Shown here: piece after piece, positions 37,276 through 49,564 of the stretch
How positions within the stretch are numbered: the first letter of the stretch is position 1
Layout of the letters: each line of letters begins with the position of its first letter
Source: Breviolum minutum Mf 1.05b.01
Lineage: Eukaryota; Sar; Dinophyceae; Suessiales; Symbiodiniaceae
Direction: 5' to 3'
Assembly: GCA_000507305.1 (NCBI GenBank)
Contig: DF239751.1
Coordinates: 100,887 to 164,886, forward strand
Length of the DNA stretch: 64,000 nucleotides
Made by a program: the position numbers and the translations under genes
The notes under the pieces: model-generated
Database searches by the model: none
What the model saw: the letters and a program-made list of their open reading frames with translations, nothing else
What the model was told of the DNA's origin: nothing

Positions 37276-38070
37276 ATGCAGCTTCCAAGGGTTGGGTGTG
37301 TTGCTGCGACCTTATGGCTGATCATCTTGCCCTGCGCATGCGAGGATGCCATGTTCCTCCCCATGCATGGCCCGGGAGATATGGCACATGGCAACATGGA
37401 GAGTCCCCATGAGCAGAGAAGGTTGCAAGATGATTACACAAATCAGTTAGCAGCAGCATTAATGGTCGAGTTTGCCGTTCTTTTCGTGGTTCTTGTTCTT
37501 GTGGCGCCCATTGTTCTCTGCGTAGGCCACCTGATCGGAGCGTTGATCTATACCAAATGCCCAAAGTGCAGACCACTGCAGGAAGATGCACGACGACGTT
37601 CTGGAGGATCTGAGTTTGAATATGGTATTCTCGAAGGATGCTGTCAAAGCGTTCACATCTCATTCTGGGGATGCTGCTGCCCACATGTTCTTTGGTCTGC
37701 CACGGCAAGCTCACCCAAGAGCTGGTTTTGGGGATTGACCTTTTGGCAGATGTTGAGTCTTAGGCTTGGGCTTACCGTTGGCATGCTGATTCTTCTTGCG
37801 CTATGTCCAATCTTGGTGGGCGTGTTGAGCATCCCTTTCATCGTGATGAATGTGCTGCATCGCCAACATTTGCGTCAAAAGTTCGGCCTCGAGCACAGCA
37901 CCTGTAGCACTGTCTTCAAGGATGTTTACGTTTGGTTGTTTTGCCAGTGGTGCGCCACAATCCAAGAAGCACTTCAGGTTGGCTACACAGGCGATCCAAC
38001 TGAGGGTCCTTTGCAAGATGATAGTGCGCGCAACATCCCTCTGCAAATGCACATGGTCACGGATCCGTAG
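37276..38070 (+). CDS. PLAC8-family Cys-rich membrane protein, intronless
   Basis: A 264-residue single-exon protein. The N-terminus MQLPRVGCVAATLWLIILPC is a signal peptide or first membrane segment. A second strong membrane helix follows (ALMVEFAVLFVVLVLVAPIV), then KCPKC. The Cys-rich part starts with LEGCCQSVHISFWGCCCPHV, the CC...CxCP signature of PLAC8 proteins; a hydrophobic pair follows (GLTVGMLILLALCPILVGVL), and the domain closes with WLFCQWCATIQEALQ, the family's C-x-x-C-A-x-x-QE motif. PLAC8 proteins (plant cadmium resistance and fruit-weight regulators, animal placenta-specific 8) act in membranes in metal transport or cell-size control; which applies here cannot be read from sequence. 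A relict leader upstream and the lack of introns, in a window where other genes have many, suggest origin by retroposition. Confidence 0.8.
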   Translation: MQLPRVGCVAATLWLIILPCACEDAMFLPMHGPGDMAHGNMESPHEQRRLQDDYTNQLAAALMVEFAVLFVVLVLVAPIVLCVGHLIGALIYTKCPKCRPLQEDARRRSGGSEFEYGILEGCCQSVHISFWGCCCPHVLWSATASSPKSWFWGLTFWQMLSLRLGLTVGMLILLALCPILVGVLSIPFIVMNVLHRQHLRQKFGLEHSTCSTVFKDVYVWLFCQWCATIQEALQVGYTGDPTEGPLQDDSARNIPLQMHMVTDP

Positions 38071-39520
38071 GTGCCTGATTTGCTGTTTTGAATCTTGCAA
38101 GAATAATTATAGATTTGGCTCATTTGGATTCATTTGGCGTAGACCAGGATTTTCCTCTTAATTCAGCAGGAAGAATCCCTGAGTGACCATTCCCTGCCAG
38201 CCGGCAAGAAACTTGCAATGAAGATTTACCAACAAAAAGGTAGTCTCATGCTGGTAACTCTGCAGCGGTTGGTTTTTTAAGACGATGTCAGCCTCCACCA
38301 GAGTCGCTGTCCGTGTAAAGCCATGGACCCTCTTTAAAGTGTAAAGTGTAAAGCTGAATGCAACAGGAACTCTGCAAGGGCGAAAAACAATTCTGCCACT
38401 CCGCAGTCAAAGATAGTGGGTTCTTGCGCTGGCATATGCCCATGAGAATCATGCTGCCATCTATGCCCAGAAGACGCCCTGCTTCTGACGCCATGCACTA
38501 GTGGGTTTCCTGAGCGCTCACAATGGTAGGTTCAAAATGGTTCAAACAGGTTTTGCTCAGGCTCCAAGGAAGGAAGGAAGGAAGGAAGGAAGCAAGAAAG
38601 GAAGGAGCAATAGAAGCATGGAAGTTGATGTTTGAGAAGGTAGCCTGACTCAGTGTTTCCTATCTATTTTTTGACCACTTTGTTTCTGGTCGTAGTGACT
38701 CGCGAAGAAAACACAAGGGCGGAGGAACGGTCGGCTGTAACAATTTGACAGCAACTCGTGGCATGAATTAATTTGTGATTGAAAACATTCCGCTTCGATA
38801 AGGTCGGGTCTGATCATCTTCGTGAATGAGTTGTGCTGAAGGCACATGCAGCGGTGGACCAGTGTGAGCAGGGCAATCGATGTGTCACTGATGTGGGTGC
38901 CAAGGATGACAGACAAGAGGATAGCCTAGCAATATATGACGACATTCAGAGCGGTTGCATGAAACAACAAATTGCAGCAGAATGATTTGGAATGACTTCG
39001 GCTTATTCTGCTGGCGGATGGTTCCAAGATAAGACCTAGCGGAAAAATACCTAGCAGGACAGCACCGAAGATAGCAACATGTAGCATGAAGCACAAGGGA
39101 TGCGGGTTTTGGGACATGCACTTCCTCCCTTCAACTGTTTTGTTTAAGTTGGGATGTAGCAACTGTTCTCCGATGATAGGGAGAAGTGGCAGTCTTTTGC
39201 GAATCACACTTGGTCAGGTGCACTTTCAAAAGAATTATATATTGCCAAATCCTTCTTCAACATGTGTTATATGTACTGTAAATTACCCTGCTGTTCCAAT
39301 ATACTTACTTGTGAGCAGCAACACCCATTCGTGATGCCTACCCTTGTAATTACGTAAATGATATTGAGGCATGTATTCCACTTAAATTGGCACTGGCTCA
39401 GTGTTTTGTTCTAGAGATGTTGCAAATTGTCACACCAACAAGTGAAGTACTCAGACTATTTTGTTTGTGTTGACCGCAGCAATTTGATGTCAAGGCAATT
39501 CAGGATAGTTTTTTAGCAAG
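38071..39520. other. Intergenic spacer, no gene seen
   Basis: Contains a GGAA microsatellite (about 38568-38592) and short open frames without support on either strand. Confidence 0.5.
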
Positions 39521-42500
39521 ATGGGTGACAAGAATTTGGAGACGGTGACGGATTGGTTGCAAGTTCGCTTCAAAGATGAGCTGAAGTTGGTTGAACTTCG
39601 TCAGGATGCTTTGTTGGCAGAGCTTCGGATGTACTTGGGCCAAGCTCCATGGATTCCTGAAGTCCAAGTGACACCACCACAGGATTCGCATGATTCGCCG
39701 CCCACACGTCTTCGACCACCGGGCCTTTCCAACCCACATGAGAGTGAGGGGTCAGTTGGATGGGTTTCTCGAAATGGCAGTCAAGAGTCTGCTTTGTCTG
39801 GTTCATGGACCAGTGGGAGCAAAGGCAGCAAGGAGAGTTTTTTCAAAACTTCTCTTTTCTCAGCTGTCATGTCGAAATACGTTGAAAACATCATATGATA
39901 AAGCTTTCAGCATCCCGGGTGTTTGAGCTTGATATGATGATATCCCATGATATGATATCCCATGAAACCTCCCAGGTGTTTGAGATTCAACAGATAAATA
40001 CCGCAGGAGCTACCAAATTTGGAGCGTTTGGAGCCTGGATTCTCAAGTACGTCATTGAACATACAACCGATGTCAATTTCCAAGGCAAAGGTGCCAGCCT
40101 GGGATAAGCTGGGTGTGGATGGGTCACGCAAGGTGCTGTTTACAGCAAGTGATACGTATGACTGACTGATATATGCGGTTTTTATCTGTTTTCGCGTTTT
40201 TGTTTGTTGGGGAAGTGATTGACCATGAGTGACCCATGCTGTTTCTGCGGTGCCTGAATGCCTGACTCCTGCCACCTTGCTTACCTTGAGCAACTTCAAC
40301 AGTCTAGTTGCTGTAGCCTATAGTGAATGACTCAATGTATTGATTATCGAATTAGATGCCCTTTCTGGTGCCTTGAACATAATACAAATTCCAAATGAAT
40401 CGCCAATGACATTCACAGCCTACAAATTCTCCATTCTTGTAAATTCAAGATTTGCTGCCTTGGCCTGCTTTTCCAAACCATGGCATTCAGGAGCTTTCGC
40501 CCCACGACGTCAATGAATCTGAATCGGAGGAAGAGCGTGAAGATTATGAGAAGAGCGACCATGACGCGCACATGTCCAGGGTGGTCTTGAAGCACGTGCA
40601 GCCGTCCGGGCATTCGTCACCTAAGCTGTCATGGTTGACTGTGTTTTCTTAATTATGTCATTATGTTTGTTCTTTCTGTTTCAAAAAACATTTTTACATT
40701 TTCATGCTGCTGTGGTTTGTGGAACCATCACGCGATTGTCCTGCCACGTGTCAAATATTGTGGGACTCAGGCCACCGACGCTGTCACGGAAACCTTCAAG
40801 TCTAAAAGAATCCTTGGCAAGGCTCGGGGAGTCGTGTTCCTTTGTCTAAAAGCTCACTGATTTTGCGATAGTAAATGAACATTCTTTCTACATGGGCTGG
40901 AAGTGTGTGAAATGCAGTATTTGATCAAAGAAAAGCCTTTTTGCTGCCCAATGAAAATCATCGTGGGGGATTAGCGTTCAAGGCATCGCACTGTTGGCAT
41001 AACTGACAGCTTCCAGGACCCATACGATCAAGGGAACAGTTCCACGCTGGCATCCAAGTCGGCTTGTGAAATCCTCCATGTTCGAGGTGCCGATATTTTG
41101 AAATCATTGAAATCCAAAAAGGCCCAACAGACGATTCAATAACTGTCAAAAGGAATGAAGACAAACAGCTCGGGAAATCCATGGGGAAATCGAATTTACA
41201 TGCTAGAGCCCCAAGTAAAGAGTGAATTGAGGTGAAATCCAGCCTGTTGCCTGTTGGCTTGTGGGCAAGTGTAAATAGGAGGGTGAAAAGAGTGGAAAAA
41301 CCCATTGTCTGTGCAACCCTGACTCCAAAAGGCTCATTGCCATGTCATGCCTGTACCCAGGTCTTCTTCTCTTTGTTGATTTTGCTGCAAGCAACATGTT
41401 TGGCCCTTGAGACTCAATATAGCGGACTTGATTGGGGGATTCTTGGCCGCAAGTCGCAAACAAACCTTTAGGCAGATCAGGGGTGCCGCAGTTGACTTCA
41501 AGTCATACACTCTTTCCATATCTTTGTCCATCCCTTTCCTACCAACCTCCGGTCCAACACTTCCACGATAGTCAGCAGTTCATGGTGCAACAGATCCTGG
41601 CACAAAACCTAGGTACAAATTGGAATACCATGGCTACAGTGCCCCTGCCAACAACGTGTGGCCAAGTGTACCTACATTCCTGTTGACGACAGAGATGCTT
41701 TTTGGAACTCTCTTCACGGTTGAGTGTTTGGCGGCTTGGTGCTAAATATTTGCCCGAGCGAAAAAAATCACGGGAAGAAAATCAATTAAGGGCCAACATC
41801 TAAAGAATGATCTATGGCCCAGGCTCATGAGGCTCAGGAGAAGCTTGATATTCTTGTGACATCTTGTGACAGCACTTGTCCCAACTTGCGATTCATCATT
41901 TTCATGGGCATGTTTTTTGCTATTATATGTATATAAAATTATATAAATATATATATATATAATGTATATATATATATATGTGTGTGTGTGTTTTTTTGTG
42001 TTCGGGGGGGGGTGAAGTTTGGCAAATAAAACCAACCGGCGATACTTTGAGAGCTCCATTGGCAATGTTGCAGTCATCAGGTAAAACTATGTGCCTATCG
42101 CTTGGAGTTCTTTTGCAAGTTGTGGAACTGGTTTGACCTTTTGCTTGTCTCCTGGGATTTTGCATCACATGGGCTTTTGTGGTTGTTTTATCTTTTCTTT
42201 CTGACATCATGAAATAAGCATTTTGTACTTAAGAATATTAATGATAATGTACTTGCGCTCTATTTACTCTATTTTTTCTCACTCTCAGACAGTCAAAGTC
42301 AAAAGAGCACACATAGTGTCCGAATCCAGTGGACCAATCCTTCAATGCTTAGCACCCAAAGGCTTCCATATGGTTCCATTGCTTTGCACCCAAGATGGGG
42401 AATGGTGATGAGAAAGCTATCGTGCTAATTCGGTGGTTTTTTCCCCATTTTCTACGTCCTGTCGTTCCTGTTGGGAATGTTGTTACCGGGGCATGAAAAG

Positions 42501-45500
42501 TTGGTACCTTTTTCCAGGGCGAACTCAGCAACAGATAAGTATCTACTGTGTAGATATACTTCATATGTATTGATTGAGTGTCCTATAATTCCATTTGATG
42601 GAAACATAAGGCAACACTATCAAATCTTTTCCCAGAAGTTGGTTGATTTTTGCCGAAGCTCTTAGTAGCTAGTGCGCAAAGTACGTAGCACATAGTCCAG
42701 GTTTGGTTGTAGACTTTTCAGATTTTGCAGGAGATAATCCGGATCAATGATTTACACCTGTCCAAAGGTGGTGCTGTGGATCTTCGACACAGTTCTGGCC
42801 ATTGTTCCAGTAGAGAGCCCCGTGTTGAGACTGGCTCGGCTCGTCCGTCTCATACGCCTCGTAAAGCTAGTTCGAGCAGTGCAGGGCTTTGACTCCCTCA
42901 TCATCATGACCACTGCCCTCAAGGACATGCTGAGTGTTTCACCAAACCATTGCAAAATACACCTATCTATATGAAACTAGATTTAGGTTTTACACTCACC
43001 CTGGCATAAAACAGGTCAAACTCTCAAGGCAGGCCAACACGCTATGTTCTTTAATTTGGAACCCTAGTTGTAGGCTTCCTCCGACCAGTCTTTATACTGT
43101 AGCATTTCCGCCTTTGATAATCATATATAGTGAGTCAGCTAAGTACCGTGCGGCCAATGACTGCCAATGACGAATGCAAGAAATGGAGTCTCCTATCAGC
43201 TTTTGCCCAGTTTGTACCACCCTGAAGGACAGTGTCAATGCACTCTTTTGGGTTGCCATGATCATGCTCGTTGTGGAGATGATGTTTGCCCTTCTTCTCA
43301 ACCAGGTCCTTGTTGCTTTGGTTTTTGGCACTGGTCATGAGTATTCCGACGATGATCAAACGGTGCTGTTCGAATCTTGGCTTGAAAAGATGCGCCCTTG
43401 AGGTACAGAAACTTTCCAGCCAAAACAGTGATGTATTCGGTTGCGGGAATTCACAATCTCTTGTACCTTTGACATTATTTACCACCATTTTGATAAGTGT
43501 AGGCATTGCATCCTTTGATTCTTCATCCAGGTGATGAGTACAAGGCAAATGTGAATGACAATATGTTATATGATGTTAGCATGTTCGCAGGTATGAATGT
43601 GCGTTTCTGGGATCTCGCATTCTTTCCAAAAATATTCGGTGCGCATGCGAGGAGCATTTTGGCACATTCTTGCGGGCGATGCTGACCATGTTCCAGTTGA
43701 CTCTTGGGACATGGGTTCCAGTGGCGCGTGTCCTTCAGGAGACAGTTTCGCCTTACTTCAACATCTTCACAATTTTACACAAAGTCCCTAGGTTTGAGAA
43801 GTCGAGAGATCAACGTTGGGAATGCCCTATGAGAGTATCCCGTATCCACCTAAAAGTGAGTTCATGACTTCGGGATTACCAGCTGAAACTTAGACGCTTT
43901 GTGGCGTTTGATCAGTGAGATGAAGTCAAATTTTATCATGGATAGGTCTGATGGTGGGGTAAAAATTCTATCTACAGTATACCATAAAAAAGAAGCATAA
44001 ATATACCCGTGGAATGATTTTGTACCATTAAACACGTAAGGGAGGATGATGAAACATGATTTTCACGACCATGTTGCTTCGAGAGTGGAAGCGGCTTTTG
44101 GGGCCTTTGTTCGATGGGAGACACATCCAGCAATGCACTAAGTTCAAGAAATGGCAAATACGATGATTTTATCGATGCACTTGTTTGGCAAATATCATTC
44201 ACTTGAAGCAGAGTTTTGGGACTTCTAGGTAACATCTTGGCGATTAATGCAGGGATCCTTTGACACATTGATCTCTGAAAATGTGAGAACACTATTTGTT
44301 CTCCTTTGATTTATATACAAGACAAGGAGACATGCTCTACAGAGAGAGGGAGAGATGGTTTGTAGCCTTTCAAAGTTGATTTCCTTTGTCAAAAAAAGCC
44401 AAGACCAACCGGAAAGCTTCCAGAAGGGCTCAAAAAACATCGTAATGATAATCAGATAAGGAATTTGCTCGATTTCTATTGACCCATATTGATACATTAT
44501 CAACAATCAACTGTTATAAGTTCCACTCCCCATGGAAGCATCGCCGATTTTTGAGGTCATCATTGGATTTGCTTGCATTGGAGTCATCAACGGAGTGTTT
44601 ATGCAGGAAACTCTAAAAGTGTCTGAGCAAATCAATTGGCCTTTGCCAAACAAACTCCTTCTAAGTGTCAGGGTGGGGTGGCAGAATGCTCCAAGTCAAA
44701 CTATTCTATATAAGTGTTGATTAAGTTTTGTATTTTTTTTGGGGGGGTAGTTGGGGGGGATATAATATGATACACGGCAGACGGGAAAAGCTTCTTGGGA
44801 CCACTTTGGAATCATGGCCCTGCCTACGCTGTTGTTTTTGACGTTTGAAACATTTCGAAACAATTATGTGTGTAAATTCGGTGAGTGTGACATCCGGAAT
44901 CCACTGTTCAGAGCGATTTACCGAGTCTGTATGCATATACTGCGCAATATGTGTATATAGAATAGCATATTATTGTATTTCTATTAATTTCTTGTGTCAT
45001 GTGTTGGTGAAGACGCCCTCATTTCTTTTTTTTTTTAAGAACGTCACATCACCGCTCATCCCTTTGCCCCAAATCCTACACAATCTGCACATCCCTACTG
45101 TGAACTGTTGTGTTCCCATGCAGATCGTGAGGTGGCGCAGAATGATGACATCATCATGATGAGGGAGGTGGCTCATAAGGAGCGCACCCACGCCAGGAAG
45201 ATGAAGGCCTTCTTTCGTTATGCGGATCACTCGAAGGACCACGCCACATGGATGCAGCAAAGGTTTTTTTTTGAATATTATTGAATTGCTGAAACTGAGG
45301 TGACACAAGTGCTTGACGAATTGCTGCAGTCAACGATTTCATTCAATTCATTGATTTGAACTCCATGTTCAACTGTTTCCCTTAGGTTGAGTGATTGGTG
45401 CTTAGCGGGTCTTGACAAGTTTGGACACTGCCTTTGGCCAACATGGTCAGTATATTGGAAAACAGCACGCCACTCACATCTCAGGTCATTACAAAGGACG

Positions 45501-47876
45501 AATGGGAGCGAGTGGTGGGTGGCCATCATGCACAGCACTGGTTTCTGTGGCTGCACGTTTTTTTCATGCGTTTTCTTAGCATTGCTCTTTTTTGCACATG
45601 ACCAGGGAAGAACTGCATAATATGTGACTGACGGCTTATTGTAAACGGATTCATGGTCTTCAGTCTTTAACTACTGTGGGGAAGGGAGTAGTGACCTCCG
45701 CCTGTGGGTAGCACGGGTGTGTTCTATTTGCTCTACTGGCATGTAAGACGGGTGTTTTCTATTTGTTCTGCTGGTATGTAAGATATTTCCTGTGTAATCA
45801 CTGTGTAATCAGTAGTCCTTCTTGTGTAAGGGAATCTCAATGGCTTGTGTAGTACTGTTCAGTGCGAACCATACATAGCTAGCTGCCTGTTTGTCATACA
45901 CTTGTGGACACTCAAGTCTCACATCTCAAGGAGCAGTTTCAATATCAACGTGAATGAAACATCCTAATATTCATAAACAGTGGTTCACCTCACTTTAACT
46001 GGCTTCATGAATTCTGCTGGCTTTGCATCAGACTGTATCCGCTTAACGTTCATGCGGGTTGGCTTCTTCGGTATCGGCTTGCAGGTTCTCTGCTCAGGGT
46101 TTGAAGGTCAAAGATGCAGAAGCTGTGTTCCGTCTTCTCGACGAAGACAACAGCAATAGCATCAGCACTCCTTGGTTTTTGCTTCAGGATGTTTTTTTTT
46201 CGTTGCATTTTTGTTGCTTTGCTTTGTGTTGAAACCCTGAAGTGTTGAGTGCTTCATCATGATTTGGAATATAGATGTGGTTTGAGGGTTGCATGTGGAA
46301 GGATAGGTTTTCCGTTGGAAATATAATGCCAATGAAACGTTCCAATATCGTGCCTTCCGCTGCCTGGCATTTGGCATGACATGGATGCAATACAGTACCC
46401 AAAAGCGATAGTCGCTACAAACGGTTCTAAAGCCTTTGACTATCGGGCACCGAAGCATCTACTTGATCTATATATATATATAAATCTATTTATATACACA
46501 GTATGTAGCAGCAGATACTGGTCCCTCCAGAAGTAAAAGTGCCATATATACATCACAAGGGCATACCATGACCTTCCCACTCACACACTCACAATGCGCA
46601 TATGTGTGCGATCTTCATGTATTCATCAACATAAAGGTAACAAGATACATACCTACATCGCAGCATGAATATTTATATATATATATATACTATATACATA
46701 TATATATATGCATGTATATCTTCCATGTGCCATAGAGTACCTTGGGTTTTGGAATTCTTCAGGCCACGGGAGCGCCATCCGAGGTATGGACGAACTCATC
46801 GCAGGAGTCTCTGCGCTCCAAGGGCCAGCGAAGAGTTTGGATCTGGCAGTGACTTGCCGTCGGTGATTCGGTGGGTGGCTTCAACGGCTGGAATACCAGG
46901 CCGCCCAAAATGATGGGAACAATTGAAACTAATATAGCCAATATAGCACCTTGAAAAATAGGGATTGGAAGTTTCCTTTTGCAAAGGCTTCCTGGCAGGT
47001 GCTACATTTATATTTTGACTGAGCAGTTTTTGTTTTTCCAAGCTGGCCAGATGGCTGCCCCCTGTGTCTACCTGCCCCTAAAAGAACAGGTGCTGGGGAT
47101 AGATAGAAATTGAACGACTCCAAAACAAATGATGGAAAGTTGAATAACAGGCGCAATGGTTCCAAATGTTGTTGTTCGTGTTTGGTGCATCTTAACTTTC
47201 AAGCCACTTTGAATGTCCCATGTGATTGCACCACCTCCACCACTGCCACCACCGCCACCACCACCACCACCACCAACAGCAACAACAACAACAACAACAA
47301 CAACAACCAACAGCCAACAGCCAACAGCCAACAGCCAACAGCCAACAACCACCAGCCATCAACCACCAGCCATCAACCACCAGCCAACAACCAACAACGA
47401 CCATCAACCAACCAACAACCAACGACAACCAACAGCAACCAACAACCAAAAACCACCACCACCAACAACGACGACGACAACAGAAACGAAAACAAAAACA
47501 CAAATGATAAGAGCAATCATTGTCATACCTCTTCAACAATCATATGCTTAATAATTTGAATGTTCAAAACAGCACCAACAAGAACAATAACACTAACAAC
47601 ACCACCTGTTTGCTATTAGTTTGGGCACAACAAAAACATTATGCAGTACACATTTCTAGAAAACACCATGAAGGAAGCATATTCGTTGGTGTTTGCCCAT
47701 CCGTGTCTGAGGTTTTGACCGAGAATCATGGGCGTCTCCTCAGAGCCATGGGGTCGATGACAAAACGTTTAGACAACATCGACAAGCACTTAGCATTGTC
47801 TTCCTCACCTAGATCTACCAGATCCCCCAGCAAAGAAAGGCGAGCCCAACAGGATGCCACACAGCCACTTCGTTGA
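39521..47876 (+). CDS. Single-domain voltage-gated cation channel with EF-hands (paralog 1)
   Basis: Six-transmembrane channel of the NaChBac/CatSper/EukCat type. Exons: 39521 onward (MGDKNLETVTDWLQVRFKDE, cytoplasmic coiled coil), about 40485-40620 (acidic: ESESEEEREDYEKSD), about 40781-40830, 41361 onward (S1 VFFSLLILLQATCLAL), about 41575-41740 (S2 LFGTLFTVECLAAW), to 42146 (S3 LWNWFDLLL), 42768-42928 (S3-S4; LRLARLVRLIRLVKLVRAV, Arg/Lys every third residue), 43233-43305 (S5 ALFWVAMIMLVVEMMFALLL), about 43646-43783 (pore HFGTFLRAMLTMFQLTLGTW), 44556-44618 (S6 VIIGFACIGVINGVFMQ), 45132-45242, 45485-45540, 46085-46164, 46784-46848, 47712-47876 (VLTENHGRLLRAMGSMTKRL; TGA). EF-hand loops DHSKDHVITKDE and DEDNSNSISMDE form only across splice junctions; the second has canonical ligands. 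The last intron holds a CAA/CCA microsatellite. The S2-S3 junction and the S1 exon end are not fixed to the base. It would open on depolarisation and be tuned by Ca2+. Confidence 0.85.
41930..41992 (+). repeat. AT/GT dinucleotide microsatellite in an intron
   Basis: Alternating TA/AT runs pass into (TG)n and then a T and G run, inside the intron between the S2 and S3 exons of the first channel. Confidence 0.9.
47226..47480 (+). repeat. CCA/CAA triplet and CCAACAG hexamer-like microsatellite
   Basis: CCACC tracts, then (CAA)n, then repeats of CCAACAG and CCATCAACCACCAG, ending in CGA/CAA. It lies in the last intron (46849-47711) of the first channel. The three long open frames across it (Asn/Gln, Pro/Thr, His) are artefacts. 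Confidence 0.93.
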
Positions 47877-49564
47877 AGTTGTGTAAGGTACTGCAAGGGA
47901 CATCCAAGAAGGATGCGTGACTTTTGAAGGTGGTAGTGTAGAACTGGTGCTTTGTTGTGGATACACCAAGATGATCCTCCCAGTGCGAAGATATTTAAGA
48001 TTTTGGTGAACACAGCACGAGGCAGTAACACAATCTCCAAATCAAGAGTGATATTCCTTCTCAACCAACCATTACCAAATGATTAAGTATCATGTATGAT
48101 AAGCATCATTAATATCATTGTGACATGGTGAGGTTTTGAACCACCTGTTAAGTTGAACAGACTGCAACCATGTGGAATCACCAAGGTCTGAACTTGACGG
48201 ATCATGGGCACTCTAACATGCTCGACGGCTCATGTCGAGCACAAGGTCGACCATTCATTTTGGTCGCTTGATAGAAATTCAGCAAAACTGAGAGAAATCA
48301 GGCGAACACATCATCAATCATTCAAAACCTGCAGTTATTCCCTACGACATGCATGTGGGAAGGATAGATATCATTTATGTAATCATTGCAATCAGAAGTT
48401 GGTAGCAATTCTTGCGGTCTTCACAGCCTTGACTATCGCTGCATTTTCATTGTTATACACATTTATGCACTTGGCAGTTTTGTGTATTGCTCGTAGCTGT
48501 TTCTGCCAGATTTCTTCAGGCTATGAGTTATGAGAACATTAAAACCAGGACGTCTTCTTGTCCAGTTGAGGTTTGAGTTGCTTCGGTGTCGTGCAAGTCC
48601 TGAAGGTGGATCGCTTGCTGAACACTGGAACACTGAGCCTGTTTTTTCTGAAACATCATTTGGCCTTGACTTTACCCAGAGTTGTCGATGAATCGATGAA
48701 CTAAATATTTTTGTGGCTAGTGCTCGAAGAGCAGACAGCCCACGGATACGACTCATGGATAAAAATGCTGAGACACCTTGGATGCCGACATGCATCGTTC
48801 ATTGAGCATAGACATAGACATTGATGGATTTATTTTCCTTTCAAGTAGTGACAGAAAAGCATGGCAGATTATGAGATGTACAACTGCAGTGAAAATCTAT
48901 TGGGAAGACTTTGTTGGTATTGCATCCTATTGCAAAGAGTCAAGGCTGAGGGTCTTGACCTCGTTTGACCCAGTCATGCAGATCTCGCGAACGGAAAAAT
49001 GGGATACTGGAACTGGGGCTGCAGGAATTAGCTGTTGTCCGAGACGGCCAGATCCCCACTCATGGTCAATAATATATTTCATTTTTGCAGACAAATTGCC
49101 AGAAAGAGTAATTTCAGATGTAAATATGGAGATAGACACCACTAGCAATGGACCACCTCTCAGCTTTCCTGTGCCTTCTCCACATGGGGAGCAAACTTGA
49201 CCGTGCAAGATTCACCAGAGCAGCACAGCAGCACCAACCAAATGCTATGAATCCAGAATTGTCATGCACAAATGCTTGCCAAGAGTTACACCTTTCAATT
49301 CTGAAACCAAGCCTTGTGAATGAACAAAGCTAGGAGGATGGCATCAAAATATTATATAATATCGAGGCTATGCGATTTAATGGCAATTTAATGCGGCTGC
49401 GATGTTTTCTAAATATCTAGAACCTAATATAGATTTGCAGCATCTATTCGAGAAACGGTATATCCCACGCTTCCTATTTTATGCCATGGGAACCCCAAGT
49501 CCTGTAGCTTTATTTTCAGTGCATTGAAGCATAAAAGTCTTCCCAAATTTCTGGCGCGCCATCC
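47877..49564. other. Spacer between the two channel genes
   Basis: No supported exon. A sequence at about 48256-48274 (CATTTTGGTCGCTTGA) loosely recalls the spliced leader but does not match its end, so it is not called. Confidence 0.45.

Noticed and set aside
47110..47559. Asn/Thr/Pro-rich open frames of 93-149 residues
   Set aside because: They are translations of the CAA/CCA microsatellite inside the last intron of the first channel gene.
48250..48275. CATTTTGGTCGCTTGA as a relict leader for the second channel
   Set aside because: It matches the leader middle but not its conserved 3' end (GGCTCAAG) and lies 1.3 kb before the start codon.
48204..48533. 109-residue open frame with hydrophobic stretch between the channels
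   Set aside because: No recognisable domain, no splice or leader signals, and a composition like surrounding non-coding sequence.
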